Shown piece after piece: positions 46,997 to 55,519 of a stretch of DNA of 55,519 bases (position 1 is its first letter; every line of letters begins with the position of its first letter). The position numbers were made by a program, and so were the translations under genes. The DNA lies in NCBI RefSeq assembly GCF_025602895.1, contig NW_026516406.1, positions 1 through 55,519 on the forward strand. The letters run 5' to 3'. Below the pieces are notes generated by a model, which saw only the letters and a list, made by a program, of their open reading frames with translations, did not search any database and was not told where the DNA came from. This DNA is from Polychytrium aggregatum (lineage: Eukaryota > Chytridiomycota > Chytridiomycetes > Polychytriales).

Positions 46997-49791
46997 ATGC
47001 CATTTGGCCATCGCGCCGTCGCCAGGTCGTTCCCGTTTCCAAAGTCGTATGTTTTTCAGCCCGTCCCTCCCCTTCTCCTTCGGTCTGTCCTTCATCCTGT
47101 CTCGGCCCGCTCGCTTCTGTACGCCGCGTCGCCGATGAGTACACTCAAGACATCTGTCGATGATCTGGTCTTCCAGAACACCATCACTGTCCAGCTGAGC
47201 TGCGACCCTCTCACTCCCGGGACACCCTTCGAGCGCCCCGAGTCCCGGAATGCGATGGCCCATACGCCCAGACAGGTCCGAAAGGCCCACTTTTCGTACG
47301 TCGAGCCCGAAGAAGCCCCCGAACCGTACTTTATCGCGGCCTCGACGCACGCCGGCCGTGAGATCGATCTCGACATCCCGACGATCCTCGCCAGCCCAGA
47401 GGAGCGACAGAAGCTTGTAGACTTTGTCGCAGGCATACGGAAGGCCAAAGGTGCGGCAGCTCGCCCTCGGGAATAGGCAGACAAGAGGGGAAGGTATCGA
47501 TACCCGGATGCCGGCCGCGTACTAATGAAGTGTGTCGCTGTTGTTCGATGGTCCCAGGGTCGAATCCGTGGGCTTATGCATATGCTGGCCACCAGTTTGG
47601 TTCGTTTGCAGGTCAGCTCGGAGATGGCCGAGCCATCTCTCTCGGTAAGTCTCTGCATCCCGACTCAAACAGCACATCGGACGCCCTGCATTTCCTCAGA
47701 GCCGAGTCCTCCACGATCTTGTCCGTGCGTACTGATGCCGTGAATGAAATCTACCAGGCGAAGTCGTCAATACCCGCGGCCGGCGATGGGAACTGCAGCT
47801 GAAAGGTAGCGACTGCGGGCAAGTCAAGTCGAGCAACGGTGTAGTTCAAGACAGATCACACAGCCTTTCGGCTTTCTAACTTTGTCAGTCTCTCCGCTGT
47901 CCTTGCTGCTGTCCAGGTGCCGGAATGACGCCGTATTCTCGGTTCGCCGACGGCTATGCCGTTCTACGCTCGAGCATCCGCGAGTTCCTGTGCTCTGAAG
48001 CTATGTTCCATCTCGGCATCCCAACGACGCGAGCGTTGGCCCTCATCGGGTCGTCCCGGATCGTTCAGCGAGAGCAGGATGAGTCCGGGGCCATCGTTTG
48101 CCGTCTGGCTCCGAGCTGGATCCGGCTCGGCAACTTCGAGCTGTTCTACGCCACGGGCGACTCCGAGAACCTGCAGAAGCTTGCCGACTATGCGATTACG
48201 ATGCACTTTCCCGAGATCCAGCCCCCGGACGGAAGTGTGGATGGACCACAGACGGGCAAATACACCCAGCTCCTCGAGCGGGTAGTCACAAAAACGGCCG
48301 AGATGATCGCTCACTGGCAAGCATACGGTACTATCTGAGCCTATGTTCAAACGATAGCAGCTGTTGCATCAGTGCAGATTGCAGTCATGCTGTTCGGAGA
48401 CTCTGAACCCAGGGCTCGTGGCTGTTGTGATTCGCCGACTGATACAGACCATACGAGTATCGCTATTCTGACTGTATATTTGTTGCGCTCGCGCCGTGCA
48501 TGGCGCTGTGGCATTACTTATCGGTGGTAAATGGCAACACAGGGTTCTGCCATGGTATGTTGGCAATCGTACCCGCAAGCTGCTGCCATTTGCTGCTGCG
48601 TGCAGCTGGCTCTCCATTTGTCGTCAGCCTCTCCCTTGCAACATCTGATGCACCGAACTGGCTGACATTCATTCACAGGCGTCATGAATACCGACAACTT
48701 CAGTATCCTGGGTCTCACGATTGATTACGGGTATGTGCAGCGATTCGTTGTGTCGCGCGGTTGGACTACATAATGACCCTGGCTCTGACCGACAACCTCC
48801 ACCCAGACCGTTCCAGTTCCTGGATGGATACGATCCGGATTACGTTTGCAACAAATCGGATTTCACCGGGATGTACGCCTTCTCGGAGCAGCCTGAGGTT
48901 GGGCTGAGAAACATGGTCAAGTTTGCTACAGCCATCAGTCCTCTGATCATCCAAGAATGCGGCGGCGACCGTGAAAAGGCGTCAGGCGAGCTCCGACCAG
49001 CCCTGAACCAGTATTCGTCGATTCTGTCGGATCGATATGGCAGGCTGATGGCCAAGGTGCGCAAATGCAAATAATGTCAAAGTGCTTGTGGGGTGGAGTC
49101 ACTCTTCCTGTGTCCGCTCGTCATCGAGGAATGCTTTTGTGAGCATCAGGGTGCTTGCGGGACGGTCAGTGTATGTGCTGTGCTTCCTACTAACGATGGT
49201 ATCCTCACATGCTCTGTATCTATAACTGTGCCTGACGAGCAGAAGATTGGCCTTGCTACTTACAAGGAAACCGATCTCCAAGACGTGATCTACCCACTCC
49301 TGACGATCATCGCCAAAGAGGCGGTGGACTATACGCTCTTCTTCCGGTCCTTATCACAGTTCTCGATCGCCTCAACAGATGCCCTCTACCCTACCGAAGC
49401 CTGCTCCCGCACCGGGCCGACAGAGCCGCGCCTGATCATTGCTCAGGCGAAGCCCAGCCTTGGGGCGGCGCTGCAGCCGTGGCTAGAGATCTATCGCAAG
49501 CGTCTGCTGGAGGACATTTCCGGTCCTGACGAGAGCTGCCCGCTTGTCACAGCCAGTCGCGAGGCCGAGCGGAGAAAGCAGATGGACTCGATCAACCCCC
49601 GATACATTCTGCGGAACCATCTGGCGCAAACGGTGATTGAAGCAGCCGAGGTCGGCAACTATGCTGAGGTCAACGAGCTCCTCAATGTTCTATCGCGGCC
49701 TTTTGAAGACGGCAGCATCCAGGAGCAGGAACGATGGGGCGGCGCTGTGCCGGACTGGGCCGCGGGCGTCAAGTGCAGCTGCTCATCATAG
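46997..49791 (+). CDS. Selenoprotein O homologue (SelO/YdiU protein AMPylase), mitochondrial, Cys form
   Basis: Pseudokinase-fold AMP-transferase acting on mitochondrial proteins. The start at 46997 gives an Arg-rich presequence ([20 protein letters not shown]) before the internal Met at 47135, so the earlier ATG is preferred. Family blocks in order: [105 protein letters not shown] (catalytic Asn), [20 protein letters not shown] (metal Asp) and [19 protein letters not shown]. The C-terminus is VKCSCSS: a Cys sits where animal SelO has selenocysteine, third from the end. About nine exons; the join after AKVRKCK (49074) to KIGLATYKE is only approximate. Confidence 0.93.
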
Positions 49792-50232
49792 TCCGCAGGA
49801 ACGTGGTCGATTCCTCTGCCAATATCACTTGTTGCCGCCCGTATATTCCGCGAGTGCATGAGCCCCCCCCCTGCGCATGCATTGCCTGTTGAGAATAGTA
49901 CATGACCTTTGGATGCAGAGCTGCCGTTACCACCGATGTCCCGCACGATCGCCGCGGCCCGCCAAAAATCACAGAATCCAGGGCCCAGGAGCTTCCTCGT
50001 CTTCCCTCGCTGTTTGGAGGAGCTTGCGCGCCAATGGCCGGGCTGAAGCACTGCCGGACAACCAAGTCGATCAAGTGCAGCGCATCATGGCCACTGTATC
50101 TCGTATCGTCGGAGTGCGGGTGGAGGCGCCAAAGCCCTCGACATGGCCTGCCCTGGCTCTGGTCCACCGAGGCTGGGCTGTTCTTGATCTTGGCGATCTC
50201 GCAGGCAAAAAAAGGCACATGTGAACCGGTCC
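49792..50232. other. Intergenic region between SelO and the Axl2-like gene
   Basis: Both flanking genes are on the plus strand. A C8 run lies at 49864-49871 and an A7 run near 50206-50212. No coding motif seen. Confidence 0.4.
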
Positions 50233-51759
50233 ATGTCTGCGATCGCGGCACTCTCATTCTCGGGCATCGTGTATGCAGAGCCGGGGCAGCGGTTCGAGTT
50301 TTGCCCAAACATTCCTCATGTGCTCGGACATGTCGGCAGCTGGAATCTGACAGCAGTTGACGGCACAGTCCGTCCGCCGGGCTGGATCGACTTTGATCGC
50401 CGCACGGGATGCATACATGGTACGGAATCGATTGGCATGCCCCTGGATGGATGTGCCCCTGATGGATGTGCCCCTGGATGGATGTGCTTCCGCAACTCCC
50501 TTGGTATTCACGGCACAATTCGCCTCTCCGACCTCTGATTACCAGGCCAGCCCTCGCCAGACGCCGTTCCGACCCAGCTCTTCCTGCTCGCCCCGATGGG
50601 CTCGGCCGGCCTGTTTGCGACCCAAGTGACTCTGTGTCTCGGCCACTCGTGCCCACCTTCGATTCCCACCCTGACCAGGCTCCAGCGCACCGGCATATAC
50701 ATCCAGGACTGTGGATACAGCCCGCCTCCCATGGCCATTGTGGGCCGGCAGTGGAACTACACTTTCCCGCGGAACGTTGTCTTTGGCAATGCCCTCGTCT
50801 ACACTGTGCGGATATCGCCCGCCGACAGCTGGATCCGGGTCAGCAGTCTGTTCTTCTCGGGCGTGCCCAGCAAGACTGGATGGAGCAACGTTGAAGTGCT
50901 TGTGCAGGATGCCGCCAATGCCTCCGCGCGGCTGCTGCTTGCGGTGCAGGCCATCGGAGTCGATTCAAGGCCGCCAGGAACCCTCTCCAGATCCAGCGCC
51001 AAACCAGCAGGAACCCAGCCAGCGAACCCAAATCCATTACAGCACCCAGGCACATCTGTGACGGTCTCTGCTTTTGTATCGGCGTCGCCATCTGCAGTCG
51101 CACCGCCCGATGTCGACCACTCGAACATGGACCAGGGTCTCGATGACTCGCACTTGATCGTTGTCGTTGCGGTTCTGTCACTACTGATTGCTGCTGCCCT
51201 TGTACTTGCCATCATCCTCTGGTGCGGTCGCCGCAACTCAAGCCGCCACCGCAGCAGTCAGTTACCCATCGACCAAGAACTGGCAAGAGACACATCCAAG
51301 TCACCGACACCACTATCGACGGTTGCTGGGCTTGCCGCTTGTTCTGACAGCCGGACCCGCCCGCCGTGTCAGATCCTTACCCCGTGGGAACATGCTCTTG
51401 CCGAGCATCGGCTGTCGCCTTTCTATCCGCCGGCAGTTGACACATACCGCCGACCGGTCTCGCGGTCGGTATCGTCTCTCTTGTCTCAGCAAAAGAGGCG
51501 TCTGATGCAAGCGATGCCACGGCCCACTTCGACTCCAAGCCTGGGCTCATGCAGTCGGGGCACACGGGCCGCTCTGCTTGGGCCGCAGGATCCGGCCCCG
51601 TCGCTGTCGTCGGTGCGATATCGCTCCAGGCCGATTTCGCAGTGGATGATCCTGCCATCGAGCGCGACAGACTCGCATTCCAACTGGCGGGACTCGGAGA
51701 CGACCGGCCTCGCGGGGTATCTGGAAGACTCGTGCTCCTCGCTCTACACGCAAGAGTAG
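50233..51759 (+). CDS. Axl2-like single-pass membrane protein with cadherin-like (CADG) domain
   Basis: Two exons. The ATG at 50233 gives a short signal peptide (MSAIAALSFSGIVYAEPGQ). The ectodomain reads FEFCPNIPHVLGH, PPGWIDFDRRTGCIHG, spliced to QPSPDAVPTQLFLLAP. 'W-I-x-F-D-x-x-T-G-x-I-x-G-x-P' is the hallmark of dystroglycan-type cadherin-like domains as in fungal Axl2. A second module (IVGRQWNYTFPRNVVF, SGVPSKTGWSNVEVLVQDAA) looks like a repeat of it. One membrane span (LIVVVAVLSLLIAAALVLAI) is followed by WCGRR and a Ser/Pro/Arg-rich cytoplasmic tail of about 175 residues. A role in cell-surface polarity is inferred from Axl2 only. A GTG-initiated reading four codons earlier was not used. 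Confidence 0.78.
50438..50487 (+). repeat. 15-16-bp tandem repeat inside the Axl2-like intron
   Basis: Three units of tgcccctggatggatg (the second lacks one g) occupy the middle of the intron. Confidence 0.85.
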
Positions 51760-51807
51760 GCAGAGGTGTCTTTACCATGCATGGAGATTTGCTGCAGGCC
51801 AGCATCA

Positions 51808-52085
51808 ATACAGTCAATCCAGAAAGAAACGGGGCAGTTACTTTCTGGCACCAGCGACACAGGACTGCTGATCCGTAGGCTCTAGCGAGCAAGCCATGCG
51901 ATTGTTCTCGTCCTGGTTGGCAATCTCCTAATGTGGTGCATTCACTCGACCCTCTGGACAGCTCCATGGTTTCTCGATATCAAGATACTCGGCCTTGTCG
52001 AGTCGCTTGGCTTCTCAGCACTGTGAGCACACCTGGAGATCGAGTCGCTTGAATCGCCGTGGCTGGGTGGTGTCCTTGATTCAAA
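51808..52085 (-). mobile_element. Miniature, internally deleted Fanzor-1-type element
   Basis: It begins with the same terminal sequence as Fanzor-1 (TACAGTC, ccagaaag/ctttctgg stem at 51819-51826 and 51841-51848). It keeps the 3' non-coding block (about 51870-51931) and then the end of the Fanzor frame (51940-52035, matching 7965-8067). At about 52035 it jumps to sequence matching 8311-8345 (agatcgagtcgcttgaatcg). Then it carries gtccttgattca as at 10436-10447. The remaining Fanzor text keeps the CSQC zinc-finger pair but has a stop right after it. Starts 49 bases past the Axl2-like stop, so it may lie in that gene's 3' UTR. The far boundary is uncertain. Confidence 0.7.
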
Positions 52086-53233
52086 ACACAGAATGGTCAT
52101 GGCCAGCGGGCGATGTTTCGAGTGATAGCATTCACCAACGACCAATATCCGTTTTGACAGTAAATTCCTCTCAGACTTTGCCTCGACGACCAAAGCGAGC
52201 AGGGCGGAAGCAACCCTGGTCGAGGTCGTCGCCTGCTCGCACCGCATCCGGAATACACATGTCCGTCTGCATGCCCGCGGATGTACAAACGCATGACCAC
52301 GAGCACATCGCCGCCGGGCTGGTCGTTCTTGTCGACAGTGGCAAATTTGCGCTGCCCGGCTGATCAGGCCTGACATCCCCTGGATATCGAGCCTCGGCGC
52401 CCCATGGGGACAGCCCTCGTGCCAGTCGTCTGCCTCTTGCTCTTGCCGCCGAGTTGCCCCTTCCCCCATGATGCGATGCTGCTCACGGCCTCTTGCATCC
52501 GTCCTGCATCCCTGCTGCAGCCGGGCTTTGCTGCGTGTCCCTGTCGCCATCTGGTCTGCCTTGTCGTCCTGCCGCGATCTTTGCTGTCTCGTGGCCCAAG
52601 GTTTTGCAAGTCGCTCGTGCCGCCCGAACCTGGCTGATGCAGCAGCCGCCCTTTCTTTTCCGATGCTGGGCGTGGGGGGAAGAAAGATCGGCCGTGTGTC
52701 GCTCACACTATCCCACACGACCAGGCAGCAGACCGCCACCACCACCACCACCCCTCCATCCCCGCTTTCGCTGGGCCTCCCGCCGCCCAGGCCGCCTTGT
52801 CCAGCAAGCAACACCCGTTGTCACTTTCTGTGCTGCTTGTCCTCCACTGCCTTACTCCAGAGGAAGGAAGGGAAGGTGCACGGACGCCCTTTCCCACAGT
52901 CCCGCGCCGCTTGCGGCTGGGCCTGTGCGCCCCAGCATCGCCCTGTCGCGCCGGTCACGCTGGCGGCCTTTCTTTTTCGCCCTTGATGGCGGCCTGGACC
53001 TTTCCTTTCTGTGTCAAGGCGACGGAGGAACAGCGAGAAGAGCGGCCGTCCGGTGTCTGGGCATGGATCGCTGTGAGTGAGCGTGGTGTCGCCTGCCTTG
53101 TCTGGGCTGGGGCTGTCGGCCGTGTATGGCTGTGTATAAAGCGGCTGCAGCCCCCTCGCCCAGGGCTTGTGGTCGTCGCTCCTGGGTCCTGCTCCTGTCC
53201 GTATCCATCCGCCCGTCCCTCTGTCCATTCGCC
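52086..53233. other. Intergenic region and upstream region of the second chitinase
   Basis: About 1.1 kb without a recognisable gene. 52400-53130 is C/T-rich like the region upstream of the other chitinase. The proximal 100 bases contain the TATA box. Confidence 0.4.
53135..53140 (+). promoter_or_regulatory. TATA box of the 53234-55407 chitinase
   Basis: TATAAA (gtgtataaagcgg) lies 94 bases upstream of the ATG, close to the equivalent spacing in the other chitinase gene. Confidence 0.55.
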
Positions 53234-55407
53234 ATGCTGGTTTCCAGAACCCTTCTCGCCGGAGCTGGTCTCCTCCTCGCCTCGTCCTCCGTCTCGGCCA
53301 GCGCCTCCAGCGCCGGCGTCAGCAACCGAGTGATCGGCTACCATGAGTCGTGGTACTACTACGACTCGCCTGGCAACAAGCCCTTCGATGTATGGGATCT
53401 GTCTGCACCTGCCATCTGCAACTGCCATCTGCAACTGCCGTCTGCAACTGCCGCCTGTGTCGATGCTCTCCCAGCGCTCTAACACTCTGCCGGCATCCAA
53501 CAGTTCACCCCGACCATCGTCTCCAAGTACACCCACATCAACTACGCCTTCGCCACCATCCACTACCACCCTCCCACTGACCAGTACTACATCGGCTTCA
53601 CCGACTCCAACGCCGACTATGTACGTTGCACCGATTGCATGTGTCTCTCCCTCGCCTGGTGGTGGTGGATTGGGTCTCGTTCGCTCGATGCCGATACTCT
53701 GATTGACTTTATCGGTCTTTGCACCACATCCACTCCATGCAGCTTGACTGCGTTGGCACCAGCTGCCCCAGCGAGTGTATCCCCGTTCCCCAGAACCAGC
53801 TCTGCACCCCCGCCGGCAAGAAGACCGCCTCCAAGGTCGCCATGGTCCCCTACATCGGTGCCTCTGGTGCCTGCCCCGACACCACCTGCTTCAACCCCTC
53901 GTCGGCCCCCGGCTCGCCCCGCACTCCCCCGTGCGAGGCCGTCCTGGACTCCAACATCCAGAAGAGCGGCAGCACCCCGGTCCTCTGCGGCAACTATGCC
54001 TATCTCATGAGCAAGGTCAAGAAGTCGGCCCCCAACCTCCGCTACCTCATCTCGGTCGGCGGCTGGTACGACTCGAACCTGTTCTCGGCCGCCACCGAGG
54101 ACAAGTACATCGACAAGCTCGTCACCAGCATCGTCAAGTTTGTCCAGTTCTTTGGCTTTGACGGTGTTGACTTTGACTGGGAGTACCCCGGGTGGGAGCA
54201 CGGCGGCGAGCCCGTCAGCCCCAATGCCCCCTCGGGCACCGGTAACTCGGAGAACACCTACGACTGCTCCGTCACCAAGTGCGCTTACCCTCAGCGCACC
54301 AACGACACTGCAAAGTACTCCAACCTGATGGCCAAGGTCCGTGCTGCCTTCACCGGTGCCGGCAAGAACCCCCACGGCGAGAACTACCTCATCTCGATCG
54401 CCGCCCCCGCCGGTCTCGACAAGATCAACAAGATCGACACCAAGGCCGTCTGCAACTCGGTCGACTATGTCAACATCATGACCTACGACATCCACGGCGA
54501 GTGGGAATCCACCACGAACCACCAGGCCGGTATCTACGACGATACTCCCAACCCCACCGCTCCCGAGACCTCGGTCGACGTTGCCGTCACTCAGTGGCTC
54601 CAGGGCTGCCCCTCCAGCAAGGTCGTCATTGGCATTCCCTTCTACGGCCACGCCTGGTCCCAGGTCAAGGACGGTGGCTCGCACGGTCTCTTCCAGGCCG
54701 GCTCTCCCCCCACCAACGCCGACGCCTACAACTACCACCAGATCATCACCGACAAGACCCTGACCACCTACTGGGACGACAAGGCCCAGGCCAGCTATGC
54801 TTATAGCGCCTCCGAGTCGCTCTTTGTCTCCTTCGACGACCCCCAGGCCATCTCGGCCAAGGTCCGCTACGCCCAATCCAAGAACCTCGGCGGCTTCATG
54901 GTATGTCCAATGCTTGATGTCGATGCCGATGTCAATGTCAATGTCGATGTCAATGTCGATGGCAATACGCCGCGCGATCACTTCTACTTGCAGGAGAGAA
55001 CGCATCTCTTCCCTCGTTCTCCCTTCCCGCATCCGACGCCAGTCTCTGGCCAAGAGTCGGCTCCTTATTTGAGACCGACACTGGTATGCTCACCATGTAC
55101 TATCTCTTCGTTCGTTCGTTCGTTCCAGGTCTGGCCCATCGATGGTGATGACGCCAACGACACCCTCCTCACCGCCCTGACCTCCAACCCTGGCCCTGTC
55201 CCTCCCCCTCCTCCTCCGGCCACCTCCACCGCTGCCAGCAGCAAGACCACCACCACTGTCGTCAAGACCAGCACCGTTGTTCCTCCTCCTCCTCCCACCA
55301 CCAAGAGCACCAAGACCAAGACCACCAAGACCACCACCAAGAAGACCAAGACGCACCACCAAGAAGGGCAAGACCACTACCAAGAAGGGCAAGAAGACCA
55401 AGACTAA
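53234..55407 (+). CDS. Secreted GH18 chitinase with Thr/Lys-rich tail (tail frame shifted)
   Basis: Endo- or exochitinase by family. Four exons (53234-53389, 53504-53620, 53743-54900, 55129-55407), all phase 0, give 569 residues. Signal peptide MLVSRTLLAGAGLLLASSSV. The catalytic domain contains VIGYHESWYYYD, YTHINYAFATI, LRYLISVGGWYDS (motif 1) and FDGVDFDWEYPGW (motif 2, donor Glu present). YVNIMTYDIHGEW, IGIPFYGHAW and GGFM-VWPIDGDD across the last splice complete it. A Cys-rich insert (CVGTSCPSEC, LCTPAGKK) sits near the start of exon 3. The tail is Pro/Thr then Lys/Thr; from about 55353 the frame gives HHQEGQDHYQEG and stops at 55407. One frame over the same bases encode the KKGKKTKTN ending of the other chitinase (stop 55409-55411). 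Confidence 0.92.
54918..54965 (+). repeat. GATGTCAAT-type repeat in the last chitinase intron
   Basis: Near-tandem gatgtc/aatgtc hexamers form most of the first third of the 228-base intron; the 3' end has a cgtt tetramer run just before the acceptor. Confidence 0.75.
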
Positions 55408-55519
55408 CTAGATGTCTATGTCCTGATATCTTCCCCCCCCCTTCCCTTTCCCTGGCGGAGCTGGAGAAGGGGAAGGTTTCCCATCCGATCCACCCCGACT
55501 GGGCGACTCCTGTCCCATC

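Noticed and set aside
47545-47560. ggtcgaatcc resembling a tRNA B box
   Set aside because: It is the SelO exon encoding the SNPW block, with no A box or cloverleaf around it.
53617-55053. 478-codon minus-strand frame over the second chitinase
   Set aside because: Val/Gly/Asp-rich antisense of a GC-rich gene whose plus strand has clear GH18 motifs.

Overview
The window reads as nuclear DNA of a zoosporic (chytrid-like) fungus. It is GC-rich, gene-dense and encodes on both strands. Most genes are cut by short GT-AG introns (gtaagt/gtgagt donors, cag acceptors). The gene set is typically fungal: ISN1-type IMP 5'-nucleotidase, an HMT1-type ABC half-transporter, mitochondrial LeuRS, RBM25/Snu71 and GH18 chitinases. 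The Fanzor-carrying transposons also fit, since such elements are known from chytrids. No tRNA, rRNA or CRISPR array was recognised. Exon joins were made by eye from splice signals, reading frame and family motifs.

Layout. 1-329 (-): start of a probable adenylate-forming enzyme, cut by the window edge. 1077-3249 (-): secreted S1/P1 nuclease with an added Cys-rich module. 4004-5648 (+): mitochondrial carrier. 6818-7433 (-): small basic protein with a likely GC-AG intron. 7726-10333 (-): first Fanzor copy and its transposon end. 12417-14273 (+): Ser/Thr kinase. 15489-16325 (-): GPI-type surface protein. 17231-20227: a near-complete Tc1/mariner-like element with terminal inverted repeats, a second Fanzor and a transposase DNA-binding relic. 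20344-25002 (-): mitochondrial LeuRS. 25471-27810 (-): GH18 chitinase. 28634-31657 (-): methylmalonate-semialdehyde dehydrogenase. 32106-33204 (+): TMEM223-like protein. 33325-36527: two GNAT paralogues flanking a secreted NlpC/P60-like protein. 36807-39065 (+): ISN1. 39389-43380 (-): HMT1-like ABC transporter. 43820-46635 (-): RBM25. 46997-49791 (+): SelO. 50233-51759 (+): Axl2-like membrane protein. 51808-52085: miniature relic of the Fanzor element. 53234-55407 (+): second GH18 chitinase.

The most interesting system is the Fanzor family (eukaryotic TnpB-like RNA-guided nucleases). Three related copies lie in 45 kb: two near-full-length genes and one internally deleted derivative. They share a terminal sequence that begins at a TA and contains GGGACA. 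The two long copies are broken in different places: copy 1 loses its last RuvC aspartate to a frame change, while copy 2 has an intact catalytic half but a one-base frame break upstream. The conserved, hairpin-forming stretch between the Fanzor 3' end and the transposon end is the best candidate for the guide-RNA locus.

The host genes show two themes. One is a secreted or cell-surface set: S1/P1 nuclease, two chitinases with Thr/Lys tails, NlpC/P60-like protein, GPI-type protein and Axl2-like protein. The other is mitochondrial and housekeeping metabolism: carrier, LeuRS, MMSDH, TMEM223 and SelO.
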